From Myotis daubentonii (lineage: Eukaryota > Chordata > Mammalia > Chiroptera > Vespertilionidae): a DNA stretch of 64,000 nucleotides. The notes beneath the pieces are model-generated. The model saw only the letters and a list, made by a program, of their open reading frames with translations, ran no database searches and was not told the DNA's origin. The position numbers and the translations under genes were made by a program. This document shows, piece by piece, positions 1 through 10,439 of this stretch (position 1 is its first letter; each line of letters opens with the position of its first letter). The DNA lies in NCBI RefSeq assembly GCF_963259705.1, contig NC_081846.1, positions 54,713,205 to 54,777,204 of the forward strand. Reading direction: 5' to 3'.

Positions 1-1392
1 TTTCATCAACAGTTTCCTTGGGTTTCCTCAAACTCCCTCCTGGCGTGCCCCTCCCACAGATGCCAGGCCACTCTGGCAGACAAAGAGCAGCACAACAGTA
101 ACAAGCATTAAGACAGAAAGAGAAAGGAACAGAAAGCTAGTCATGAAACCACAGGACCACTCAGAGCTTAAGAAAATGCGGAGCTCTGCAGCATCTTCAG
201 GTCCCATCCTCTCTCTTCTCCATCGCTAATTATGTTTTCCTTTCTTTCTAGTTGTCTGCTGAGGTACATCTTCTCTGAGAGAAGAGAAAAAAGTGGGAGC
301 CCTGCCACTGGCTGAGGGAGGGAAATGCTGCAGCCTGGCTCCCTCCTCAGGATGTTCCCATGAAAGCCCAGGCCGCCCCAGCAGACTCCCTCCCTGTCTC
401 CTTTCACATGAATCTCCATGGACACCTCAGCGCTGTGGGACTCAGATGGAGGACCACATTTTCAAAACAGCATAGGCCACGGGCAGTGTCAGTATAGCAA
501 AGGCAGATGGAAGCATCAGTGAGAGTAGGAAAGGCGGCGGGATAGTTACTCATATTTACTATGAGTTGGTTAGTAGTAAGGGATCAAGAGATATAAAGGA
601 AGAACATTATGGGAATGATTTTATTATGAAAGCTGCAGATCCATTGAGACATCTGCTTATTGCTGTGTCACATTCTTTGAGAATAATGGTGTTTTGGTTT
701 GCTGCTTAAATAAAGTCCATATCCCATGTTATGGTGAAGGTGTTTCTTACTGACCAGAGAATTTCTTTATGAAGTATTAATATTTCTATTAATAAACAGA
801 ATTTTTTTCATTTATAAACAGAAAACTTAACAGAAATTAGTTCCCTCTATGAAGCTCTTTGTTATTAAATGCTGATACTTTAACTTTTGAATCTGTGATC
901 AGGTACCTGAAGCAGGAATACAAACAGTGCACCAGGAAGTTTCAGCCAGGAGTACTTCCCTCATTTATAAATAAAATGTAAATGCTCTGGTTATAAAACT
1001 GCCCTAAAGCGAAAATACTAATATGCACTAATAGACTATCAACAAAGGTAACTGTATTAATTGAAACAATAATTTCAAAGTTTTTTAGTTTTATTTTAGA
1101 TTTTTTTATATTTTTTATACTCTAAATATTCTATTTCTACCCAATTTGTTTTATGATCTATCAACTTACCAACTACTTCCAAAATCAGAACCCCTTTCAA
1201 GTCTTCTGCCTCCTCTATCTTGCCTCAAAACCATAATTCTCAGCCACCTTCCTTCAGACCTCCTCCTAAAAATCAGTGTGGGAAATAAGAGATGTTGACA
1301 GGAATGTAAAAATGGATACGGGACAACAAGACTGTGCAAAAGCCCACAAGGGGGTACACCAAGAGTGTCTACCTCAGGTAATTGGGACACTT
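1..1392. other. No recognisable gene or repeat
   Basis: I see no convincing exon, RNA gene or known repeat here. A pyrimidine-rich tract ending in AG near 240-250 resembles a splice acceptor, but no open frame with a donor follows it. The part from about 480 is AT-rich. Confidence 0.4.
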
Positions 1393-1694
1393 AGCCCGGC
1401 AGCCCTCGGGGGATGTCCACTTGCGACTGGGGAGCAGACATAAGCTGCAGTCAGACATCCTTAGTGCTGCTGAGGAGGCAGGAGAGGCTCCCACCACCAC
1501 TGATGTACTAGCAGCCATCAGCCTGGCTTGCGGCTGAGCAGAGCTCGTCCATGTGAGAGCTCACTGACCACCAGAGGGCAGCTCCTGCATTGAGTGTCTT
1601 CCCCCTGGTGGTCAGTGTGTGTCACAGTGACCAGTAATTCCCAGTCCTTCTGCTGTTAGGGTCAGTTTGCATATTACCCTTTTACTATATAGGA
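1393..1694 (-). mobile_element. Non-autonomous Helitron, 5' part (B half of composite)
   Basis: Read on the minus strand it starts at 1694 with TCCTATATAGTAAAAGGG and GGTAATATGCAAA, the HeliBat-type 5' end. The body matches the element at 12185-12629, including the two inverted CCACCAGGGGG-type motifs at 1562-1617. The 3' hairpin and CTAG are missing, so it is truncated near 1393. Its 5' end abuts the 3' end of the next Helitron at 1696, an arrangement seen twice more in this window. Confidence 0.8.
1562..1617. promoter_or_regulatory. Inverted pair of CTCF-like motifs in a Helitron
   Basis: CACTGACCACCAGAGGGCA and, on the opposite strand, CACTGACCACCAGGGGG are separated by about 20 bases. 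Both resemble the CTCF core CCACNAGGGGGC. Binding is inferred, not shown. Confidence 0.4.
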
Positions 1695-1695
1695 T

Positions 1696-2400
1696 AGAGG
1701 CCTGGTGCACAGGTGGGGACTGGCTGGTTTGCCCTGAAGGGTGTCCCGGATCAGGGTGGGGGTCCTGCTTTGGTGCCTGGCCAGCCTGGATGACGCTCTG
1801 ATGGCTGTTTGCAGCTGGTCACGCCTCGTTCAGGGTGGGAGTCCCCACTGGTGTGCCTGGTTTGTCTGGGTGAGGGGCTGAGGGCCGTTTTCAGGCTGGT
1901 GGGTGACTGAAGCTCCCAACCTCTCCTTTTTTTCTGTTTGTTTGTTTGTTTTTATTATTATTCTGAGATTTATTTACCTTCTATAGCTGTCACTGGAGCT
2001 GAGAGCTGGCTCCAGCTCTGAGGCCCGGCTCTAGGTCTGAGGCTGTGGCTGGCTGAAAGCAGGTATCTGGGTTTGCTTAGCTTCTATAATTGAAGCATTG
2101 TTGCCATCACTGCCGCTCTAAGCTCTGAGGCCGAAGCTGGCTGAAAGCAGGTTTCTGGAGCTTGTTCACCTTCTATAATTGAAACTTTGTTGCTTAGAGT
2201 GTAGCTTAGAGCAGGCCGAGGCAGGCAGGGAACCTTGGCTTCCTCCGTCACTGGAGCAAGCAAGCCTCCTGTTCGCTTCAGCTGCCTGGCTGCTGGCCGC
2301 CATCTTGGTTGGCAGTTAATTTGCATATCGCCCTGATTAGCCAATGGGAAGTGTAGCAGAGGTATGGTTAATTACTATGTTTGTCTATTATTAGATAGGA
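1696..2400 (-). mobile_element. Non-autonomous Helitron (A half of composite)
   Basis: The minus-strand 5' end is at 2400 (TCCTATCTAATAATAG), followed by the AAATTAACTGCCAACCAAG region shared with 3941-4580 and 12972-13568. The 3' end at 1696 reads GCACCAGGCCTCTA; it lacks the first hairpin arm and the G of CTAG. It contains a T-rich low-complexity run near 1927-1955. The right flank begins with T, as expected for A|T insertion. Confidence 0.85.
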
Positions 2401-2786
2401 TATTCATACCTTGGCTGTTTGGTTTGAATGATGCATATTTTCTTGTTCTTTTTTGTTTGGAGGGGATGTCATTGCAACTTGAAGCTGGAATGGTAAGGCT
2501 GAGGTCAGCCCTACTATAATTATCTAGTTAACACAAGACAAAAACTTATCTGAGAATGGAACATAGAAATAATAAGGGGTGTCAAAATCATAAAACAAGA
2601 AACCCACTACACATGCATATGTTTGAACCTCAGAGTAAAATGAATCCTGAATCCAGTCAGTCCTGTATTTTTCATTATTATGAACCATATTTCCCCAACC
2701 CCCAAATCATATCTCTGGGTTTTCTGTCACTTTCTATGAATAAATAATGAATAATAGAATTGCTTATTGTTATTTTCTCCCTACAG
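2401..2786. other. Nothing recognised
   Basis: AT-rich sequence between a Helitron and a SINE. No gene or repeat recognised. Confidence 0.4.
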
Positions 2787-2797
2787 AAAGTGCATGA

Positions 2798-3015
2798 GCC
2801 CTGACCAGGTTTGGCTCAGTGAATAGAGCATTGGCCTGTGGACTGAAGGGTCCCAGGTTCGATTCTGGTCAAGGGCATGTCCCTTGGTAGCGGGCACATC
2901 CCCAGTAGGAGGTGTGCAGGAGGCAGCTGATCGATGTTTCTTTCTCATCGTTGTTTCTAACTCGTTATCCCTCTACCTTCCTCTCTGTGAAAAATCAATC
3001 AAATATATTTTTAAA
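2798..3015 (+). mobile_element. Ves SINE
   Basis: Full-length tRNA-derived SINE with A box TTGGCTCAGTG, B box GGTTCGATTC, a CT-rich 3' segment and an AT-rich tail. Imperfect 11-bp target duplications flank it (AAAGTGCATGA at 2787, AAAGAGCATGA at 3016). The internal Pol III promoter is the usual transcription source for this class. Confidence 0.95.
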
Positions 3016-3143
3016 AAAGAGCATGAAATTTTTATTTAGTGTCTTTCCTACACAGTACAGTTAAAGACTGAATGAATGAAGTCATCACTTTAGATGTGAA
3101 TGAAGAACTAGTATTGGTGAGGTTTAATGCTCATTATATATTA

Positions 3144-3262
3144 CTAGAGGCCCAGTGCACAAAATTAGTGCATGGGGTGGCGGGGTTCCATCAACCTGGC
3201 CTGCACCCTCTCACAATCCAGGACCCCTCAGGGGATGTCCAGCTGCCAGTTTAGGCCCAATC
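3144..3262 (-). mobile_element. Helitron 3' end, truncated
   Basis: CTAGAGGCCCAGTGCACAAA at 3144 is a reverse Helitron 3' terminus with its hairpin, and it continues into body sequence shared with 12185-12629. No 5' end (TTATTATATAGGA) is found to the right. The GC-balanced sequence from 3263 to about 3510 could be an unrecognised internal part or unrelated DNA. Confidence 0.75.
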
Positions 3263-3940
3263 CTTTTGGTGGTGGCTTCCTGAGTTCTCTATGTGGCGAG
3301 CTCTGTCTCAACAGCCAAGTCTGAGTTAAATATGATAAGATCTTGGGGAATCCTTCCCTGAGCTTCCTGGGGAGTCACCCTGCAGAGGCCTCAACCCAGA
3401 ATAAGGTGGCATCAGGTCACAGAACTAAGGTCACAATGGTAAGACAGGTCATCAAGGTAACTTAGTCCTATCCAGATCAGCTAGGTGGGCCAATGTAACC
3501 ATGGGTTCTTGTGTGGTGTTTTTTTTAAATCACTGAATGAAAATTTAATCAGCACCAACAAACCCCAGACCTTCTACAGAATGTACAGAAAGTCATAAAG
3601 ATAAATGCTTATACACATTATTGCCTTTTATTACAAAGCTTAGTTTTTGATTTAGGAATTTAATCCTAATAGATTGATTTTGTTTCAAATGTTTCAAGTT
3701 AGAGATTTGGTTTATCACAGAGAAACAACTGTCCACAGCACCATTTTCTTACATCTCACTCTTTTAGATTATTGTACTATACATTTAGCATGTATTAATA
3801 TGCAAGCAAGCCTGAGATTCACTGTGTGTCTTTGTACTGCTAAAATTGTTTGTCATTACACCAATACCTCGCTTTATTAATTATTCTAGCTGCAGTATTT
3901 CCTCTCAAAGCAGTCTTACCTCTTGGTCGTCCATATAACA
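3263..3940. other. Nothing recognised
   Basis: No gene seen. The first 250 bases have intermediate GC and may be part of the adjoining Helitron; the remainder is AT-rich. Confidence 0.35.
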
Positions 3941-4321
3941 TCTACACTAATAAAAGAGAAACATGGTAATTGGCATACAACCGCTACCCTTCCCATTCGC
4001 TAATCAGGGCAATATGAAAATTAACTGTCAGTCAATATGGCGGCCGGCAGCCAGGCAGCTTGAAACTAACATGAGGCTTGCTTGCTTCAGTGATGGAGGA
4101 AACCAATGTTCCCCGCCTGCCACTGCAGGCCTCTGAGCTGGCAGTTTCAAACATTGTAACAAATACAGACGCTAAACAAAACTCCAGAAACCAGCTTTCA
4201 GCCGGCTGGGATCTCAGAGCTGGAGTTGATACAGAGTTTCCAGAACCGAAACAAACCAGATACCTGCTTTCAGGAGCGGAGGCTAAGAGCTGGAGCCTCA
4301 GAGCTAAAGCTGGCCCAGAAT

Positions 4322-4353
4322 TTAAAAAAGAAAAAGAAAAAGAAAAAGAAAAA
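4322..4353 (+). repeat. (GAAAAA)n low-complexity tract
   Basis: Six-base A-rich repeats inside the A half of the Helitron. The corresponding position in the 13.3 kb copy is a plain A run. Confidence 0.85.
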
Positions 4354-4659
4354 AGGAGCAGTTGGGAGCTTCAGTCCCAGCCTGAAAACAGCCCTCACCC
4401 CCTCACCCAGACTGGCCAGGCACCCCAGTGGGGACCCCCACCCTGAAGGATGTGTGACCAGCTGCAAACAGCCCTCAGCCCCTCACCCAGGCTGGCCAGG
4501 CACCCCAGTGGGGACCCCCACCCTGATCCAGGACACCCTTCAGGGCAAACCAGCCGGCACCCACCCATGCACCAGGCCTCTATTCTATATAGTAAAAGGG
4601 TAATATGCCTCCCAGCACTGGGATCAGCGGAGCCACAAGGCCTCCCGGCACCGGGATCA

Positions 4660-5510
4660 ACATGACAGGGGGCAGCGCCCAAACCTCCTGATCGCCCTGC
4701 GGCTCTGTGTGTGACAGGGGGCGGGGCCACAACCTCCCTATCCGCCCTGCTCTGTTCGTAACAGGGGTAGGTGCCCCATCCCCCTGATCGGCCTTGCTCT
4801 GTGCCTGATAGGGGGGGAGCTCCCCAACCTCCTGATCGCCCTGAGGCTCTGTGTGTTACAGGGGGCAGGGCCACAACCTCCCTATCCGCCCTGCTCTGTT
4901 CGTGACAGGGGAAGGCGCCCCAACCCCCTGGTCGGCCTTGCTCTGTGGGTGATAGAGGGCGGCGCCCCAACCCCCCCTCCCCCACGGGCCCTGCTCTGTG
5001 TGTGATGGGGTAGAGCCATAACCTCCCCATCGGCCCTGCCCTGAGTGTGACAGTGGCGGCGCCCCAACCCCCTGATCGGCCCTGCTCTGTGGGTGATAGA
5101 GGGCGGTGTGCCAACTCCCCTATCGGCCCTACTCTGTGAGTGACAGGGGGGAGCTCCTCAACCCCCTGATGGGCCCTGCTCTGTGCGTGACAGGGGGGAG
5201 CTCCCCAACGCCCTGATGGGCCCTGATTTGTGCGTGATAGGGGGGAGCTCCCCAACCCCCTGATTGGCCCTGCTCTGTGCGTGACAGGGGGCAGTGCCCC
5301 AACCCCGATTGGCCCTGCTCTGTGCGTGACGGGGTGGTGCCACAACCTCCCCATCGACTCTGCCTTGAGTGTGACAGGGGACGGTGCCCCAACCCCCCAA
5401 TCGGCCCTACCCTGAGCATGACTGAGGGTGGCATCGCAACCTCCCAATCCGCCCTGCTCTGTGCATGACAGGGGGCGTTGCCCCAACTCCCCAATTGGCC
5501 CTGCTCTAAG
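4660..5510 (+). repeat. 47-bp GC-rich minisatellite inside a Helitron
   Basis: Roughly 18 degenerate units. Typical landmarks are CCCTGCTCTGTGCGTGACAG, then GGGG(C/G)(A/G)G, then CCCCAACCCCCTGATCGG. Because 47 is not a multiple of 3, all minus-strand frames show related proline- and glycine-rich peptides, including one apparent 377-residue frame. These are repeat artefacts. Confidence 0.9.
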
Positions 5511-5688
5511 CCCAACCAGGGGCTGCACCTAGGGATTGGGCCTGCCCTCTGCCACCCGGGAGCAGGCCTAAGCCAGCAGGTCATTATCTCCCGAGGGGTC
5601 CCAGACTGCGAGAGGGCACAGGCCAGACTGAGGGACACCCCCTTCCCCCCCCCCCCAGTGCACAAATTTTTGTGCACCGGGCCTCTAG

Positions 5689-6400
5689 TTATATATATAT
5701 ATCACATCTTCTTTATCCATTCATACATCAATGGACATTTATGTTGTTTCCATATCTTGGCTATTGTAAATAATGCTACAATGAACATAAGGATACATAT
5801 ATCTTTTCAAATTAGTGTTTTCACATTCAAGAAGTGGAATAGCTTGGTCATGTGGTAGTTCTATTCCTAAATTTTTGAGGAACCTCCATATTGTTTTCCA
5901 TAGTGACTGCAACAGTTTATATTCCCACCAACAATGACTGAGAATTCCCTTTTCCCTATATCATCTCAAACACTTATTACTTCTTGTCTTTTTTATAATA
6001 GTTATTCTGTATTTCCCTGATACTAGCCATTAAAAAAAAAAAGGAAATCTTGCCATTTGTGACAACATGGATGGACCCAAAGATTATTATGCTGAATGAA
6101 ATAAGTCAGACAAAGAGAGACAAATACCATATAATTTCACTGATATGTGGAATCTTAAAAAAACAAAACAAAAACAAAAAAACTTATAGATACTGACAAC
6201 AGATTAGTGGTTACCAGGGGAAGGGGCTTGAGAGGAAGGAGAAATGGGTGAAGAGGATCAATTGTGTGGTGATATATGGCAATTAGACTTAGAGTGGTGA
6301 ACACTATGTAGTGTATACAAATATCAAATTACAATGTTGTACACCTGAAATATATATAATTTTGCATATCAATTTTTCCACAATTAAAATAAATAAATAA
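5689..6400 (+). mobile_element. L1 3' end with 5' inversion (twin priming)
   Basis: 5700-6030 is L1 ORF2 3' sequence in reverse orientation (complement of the target-site, first-strand and 'aaagaagatg' region). From about 6040 to 6400 the downstream L1 sequence is in forward orientation, starting at the segment coding for the conserved MDxxR-like region and ending in an AATAAATAAA tail. Opposed halves of adjacent L1 coordinates are the signature of twin priming. Confidence 0.8.
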
Positions 6401-7659
6401 AATAATTTCTATTTCTATAACAAGTGAAACTACAGCTCAATATTGTATTTTCATTTATAATTCATAAAGTTCCAATCAAAAAGTTACCACAGACCATATA
6501 AAGGGTATGTTTTTAATCATTGCAAGAAAATGAATTCCAGAGCCACTTCAGATACATTAAAAAAAAAAAAAAAAACTATGTTTAAAGTCTCAGTATCTCT
6601 ATTATGCAGATATTTGGGGAAATTTCTGCCTCTTTTATAACTATAAAATTATAATTAAAAAGTAAGAATCATAGAAAAGACTGATGGTTTTCCCAAGGTT
6701 ATAGACAAATAAACAATTGTATATCATAAAATTTTCTTAGTCTGCTTACTCTATCTAACACAGTATGTAATTTCTGCCATAAACATCTTAAAATATGTAA
6801 GAAGTCATAAGAATTGCTAATACTACTTTTCAGCACTGTCATATTTTGTCCGCTGAGCCAAACATGCCAGATGTCTTTAAATAAAAGATTTAGACAGCAT
6901 AAAAATAAAGTGTTATTGTATATGGAATTTTTTTAAAATATACCAATACATTGGGATACCATAAGGTTTAAATATATGTTATTACAGAAGAGGGGGGAAA
7001 TTTGTAGAAGCTAATAGGATATGCCTGAAAACAGAAAGGATAATGACCATAAATGTGTATGATTAAGAAGAAAACAATGAAAAATTAATGTAACACTCTG
7101 CATGATAAAGACTATTTTATCTACTTTAGTATAATGAGCTAGAATCATACATTTCCATTTCTTGGAGAAAATATGGATTATTCCATTTCCTAAAATTAAT
7201 ATACCTCATCAGTGTATAATTCTACTAAATTCTATGAGAAGCGCTTTTGATAAGTAGGCTGAAATGACTGCGAGGGTAGTGAAGAGATTGTGAAGTGACT
7301 ATTGGGATTAACTGAGTGCTACTATATTTAAACACATAAACTCACACTCACAGCTAGTGAAAATGCAACCGTCGGTAAGAACAGATTTGAAACAATAGCT
7401 TCATCCTGAGCTTCACTTGTTCATCTGTTACATTTACACATTTCTATCTAGTAATTCTAGATGATTAAGTGAACATTTCTTTCCCCAATTTCTAGCCACA
7501 GATGATCACTGAGGGAAAGAAAAAAAGGGAAAGTAGAGATGAAGGCAGGATGGCAAATCTTACATCCACACATGTGAAAGAATATTAAAGGGTACATATA
7601 GACATAAATATAAACATGACAAAAATCATTATTCTTAAGTGCTCACTCAAATAGCTTAA
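6401..7659. other. AT-rich sequence, nothing recognised
   Basis: No gene or repeat recognised apart from an A run near 6559-6576. Confidence 0.4.
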
Positions 7660-8310
7660 ATATTCCTCCCCATTGCTGGCAAAAAGTGTAAAACTTCCTT
7701 AGTATGGCACAACACATTAAAGCCTTCCATCGCTCACCATTCACTGATATGAACCCCTTACTCTTTACATCACTGCTTGCCATTCTCCTAAACCCGTGGT
7801 TGGCAAACTGTGGCTCGCGAGCCACATGTGGCTCTTTGGCCCCTTGAGTGTGGCTCTTCCTAAGCCTTAGGAGTACCCTAATTAAGTTAATAACAATTTA
7901 CCTATCTATATAGTTTAAGTTTAAAAAATTTGGCTCTCAAAAGAAATTTCAATCGTTGTGCTGTTGATATTTGGCTCTGTTGACTAATGAGTTTGCCAAC
8001 CACTGTGACCTAAACCCTTGAAATTTTAGAATTCTGTGCCTTCAAATAAGCCATTTTTCTGCTTAGATCATCTTCCAGGTTACTTAAAGAACTTCTACTC
8101 ATCCTTTAGGACTCGGTTCACTTACCATAAGATATTCTGATTATCTGCTTATTTGGGTGTCAGGCTCTAATACCCTAGCTTTGAGATCTTAATAGGCAAA
8201 AATTATCTTATTTATCTTTGTGTCCCTAGCACCAACCACTCTACCAGGCTTCCAGTGTTATTTATAGAACTTTTGTTGAATGATGAATAAATGAATTAAT
8301 GAATGAATGA
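7660..8310 (+). mobile_element. L2 LINE remnant, interrupted
   Basis: The phrases around 7700-7790 (AAACTTCCTTAGTATGGC, CCTTCCAT) and 8080-8300 (CATCTTCCAGG, GTGTCCCTAGCACC, TTGTTGAATGATGAATAAATG) follow the L2 3' region. A hAT element splits it at 7794-8007. Confidence 0.7.
7794..8007. mobile_element. hAT-type MITE in L2
   Basis: Inverted ends (C)CGTGGTTGGCAAACT and AGTTTGCCAACCACTG bound about 214 bases with no coding potential. Near-identical 8-mers TCCTAAAC (7786) and ACCTAAAC (8008) flank it, consistent with an 8-bp hAT duplication inside L2. The exact ends are uncertain by two bases. Confidence 0.85.
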
Positions 8311-8559
8311 ACCAATATTCAAGCAGAATTCAAAAAAAAAATTTAGGACTCAGATTTTTTTTAGAAGTGCAGAATCTGTTTTCCTTTTCTGTCCTCAAAC
8401 ACTCAAAAACACTATAAATAAATCAAAATGAAACTCTCTTCTTTTCCCCACAACTACCCCATTTTGTTCATAACTCCTAAGCTTAGCAGCAAATAAAATG
8501 TCTTCTGTATTTTAAGACATTAAAAGACACATTTTTCCAGGAAAATGAAATAGAGGTGC
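8311..8559. other. Nothing recognised
   Basis: AT-rich unique sequence. Confidence 0.4.
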
Positions 8560-9420
8560 TTTTCCATATTCCTCCCACTAGATACAACTAAAAATTCCGA
8601 GCATTATATATACAACAAATATAAGAAGACTGAAAGATGGTGAGAAAAAGGCAGATCAGCTAAGAACATTAAAACCCAAGACACAACTTGGTGGTTAGCT
8701 CGTTGGGTTTTGTTTTTTGTCTCTCACATGCCAGACTTGCAGCTGAAGGAACCAGGAACCTGGAAACACCAACAGACATAGACAAAATAGCCCCAACCAA
8801 AGCTTGCTCTCTCTAACCAAAGGACCAAGAAAAGGTCAGTCTAGTAAAACAGAAAGCTTTTAGACAATAATTGCTCTACTCCAGTCAAATACCACAGGAA
8901 AAACTGTGGCTCTACTCCAGCCCATACTAACAAAGGCCAATGGGGAGCCTAGACTTCCACCCTCAAAAGACAGTAATGAAGTACTTCAACACCATCACCA
9001 GAGTGGTGTCAAATAAGTCCAAATACAAATCTGGGACTTTCATTCTTACTGGCCAGTAACATGATCTCCCCCTCCCTTGCCATGTCACTGGAAACCATAT
9101 GGAGAACCAGAACCTCCTCCCCAAACCAGCAGGCACGCTCCCCACTCCACTGTGGGAGTGCCAAAGGAGGCCTCATGCAGAATGGGACTTCAACAATCAC
9201 CCAATGGTAATGAGGCCACCCTTACCACAGTGTCTGAGGAAACCATGTGGGAAGCCAGAATCTCCACTCCCACCCAAATGGCAACAAAAAGCTCCTCCCC
9301 TTCAACAAGCGAGACTTCTGCACCACATGATATTAATATGGTAGCATCTCCCCCACTCCTTCCACTGCCAGAGTGGTGTCAGAGAAAGTCAATCAAAAGG
9401 GAATGTTTAAATAAAACTCA
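8560..9420 (+). mobile_element. Probable L1 5'-UTR-like sequence
   Basis: GC-balanced sequence with repeated phrases (CAGAGTGGTGTCA at 8999 and 9370; CCATATGGAG and CCATGTGGGA) typical of old L1M 5' regions. It leads directly into ORF2 3' sequence at about 9420, so ORF1 and most of ORF2 are missing. Assigned from memory of L1M 5' UTRs; no library check. Confidence 0.45.
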
Positions 9421-9701
9421 AATTTCATAATATAATAGGACTAGGGGGAACCCCTCAACTTGGCAAAAAGCATCTACAAAAAAACTATAACCGGCTAGCA
9501 TCATACTTATGGCGACTTCCCCCCTAAGATTAGGGACAAGGTAAAAATGTCCACTTTGACCACTCTTGAGTCAACGAAGTCCTGAAAGTGCTAGCCTTGG
9601 CAATAAAACAAAAAGGAAAACAAAATACATTAGAAAAAAATAAATATAATTGTCCCTATTTGCAAATGGCATGATTATCTACATAGAAAATCCCAAAGAG
9701 C

Positions 9702-9702
<1 letters not shown>

Positions 9703-9736
<34 letters not shown>
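9703..9736 (+). repeat. (CA)n microsatellite
   Basis: About 16 CA units inside the L1, in a run where L1 is normally A-rich. Confidence 0.95.
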
Positions 9737-9739
<3 letters not shown>

Positions 9740-10050
9740 CGAATCTCCTAGAACTAATAAGTAATTTCAGCAAGGTCCTATCCTATACTAATAAAAGAGA
9801 AAAATGGTAATTGGCGTACAACCGATACCTTTTTCATTGGCTAATCAGTGAGATGTGCAAATTAACTGCCAACTAAGATGGCAGTTAACCGCCAAAAAAG
9901 ATGGCGGCTAATTTGCGTATTGCAGGTAGGATGGTACAGCGCCATCAGAGAGCGGCTTGGGGGTGTGAGTGCCAGCAGTCGCCCGAGACCCGATCCGGCC
10001 GGCAAACCCGGACGCGAGCCAGTGGGGCGGCTGCGGCATCCGCCTGCACT

Positions 10051-10086
10051 CACGCCCTCAACCCGCAAGAGCGGGTTGAGGGCGTG
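10051..10086. repeat. Inverted repeat, 16-bp arms
   Basis: CACGCCCTCAACCCGC and its exact complement separated by AAGA. Confidence 0.95.
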
Positions 10087-10300
10087 AGTGCCGGTGGTCG
10101 CCCGGGACCTGATCACGCGGGCCTGCGGGGCGGCTGCGGCATCCGCCCGCACTCAAGCCGCCAACGCGCAAGAGCAGGTAGGGGGCGTGAGTGCCAGCGG
10201 TCGCCCGGGACCCGATCACGCGGGCCGGCAGGGCGACTCACCCCCAACCCGCTCTCCCGCCCAGCAGGGGACCCTCATTTCCCCCCATCACTGGTTCTGC

Positions 10301-10351
10301 CCCCAGCCCAGGCCTGATGCCTCTGTCAGAGGCGTCAGGCCTGGGCTGGGG
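10301..10351. repeat. Inverted repeat, 25-bp arms
   Basis: The left arm begins CCCCAGCCCAGGCCTGATGC. The right arm is its complement with one mismatch, and the loop is a single T. Confidence 0.95.
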
Positions 10352-10407
10352 TCAACGCCTGAGGGCTCCCAGTATGTGAGAGGGGGCAGGCTGGGCTGAG
10401 GGACACT

Positions 10408-10411
<4 letters not shown>

Positions 10412-10439
<28 letters not shown>
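10412..10439 (+). repeat. (CA)n microsatellite at Helitron 3' end
   Basis: CA repeat directly upstream of the terminal hairpin. The same position is expanded in the elements ending at 23693 and 46018. Confidence 0.95.

Larger units (their letters stand above)
3941..5688 (+). mobile_element. Composite Helitron A+B with minisatellite
   Basis: Starts TCTACACTAATAAAAGAG after an A (3940) and ends GTGCACAAATTTTTGTGCAC, GGGCCTCTAG at 5688 before a T. The A half (3941-4580) matches 12972-13568. At 4571-4600 an A-type 3' end (CACCAGGCCTCTA) without hairpin runs straight into a second 5' end (TATATAGTAAAAGGG). The B half is largely a 47-bp minisatellite. It sits at the left boundary of a twin-primed L1. 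Confidence 0.88.

Noticed and set aside
168..475. Possible exon near the window start
   Set aside because: The frames on both strands are short and overlap. An acceptor-like tract alone is not enough.
2798..2900. Possible tRNA genes at the A/B box sequences
   Set aside because: These are SINE heads: no acceptor-stem pairing, and each is followed by a SINE body and an A-rich tail.
4395..5677. Long minus-strand open frames (up to 377 codons) rich in GPIGGLG and SRTEQG
   Set aside because: They are translations of the 47-bp minisatellite in several frames. A 47-base unit shifts frame each repeat, and the same happens in the 13.6-14.4 kb copy.
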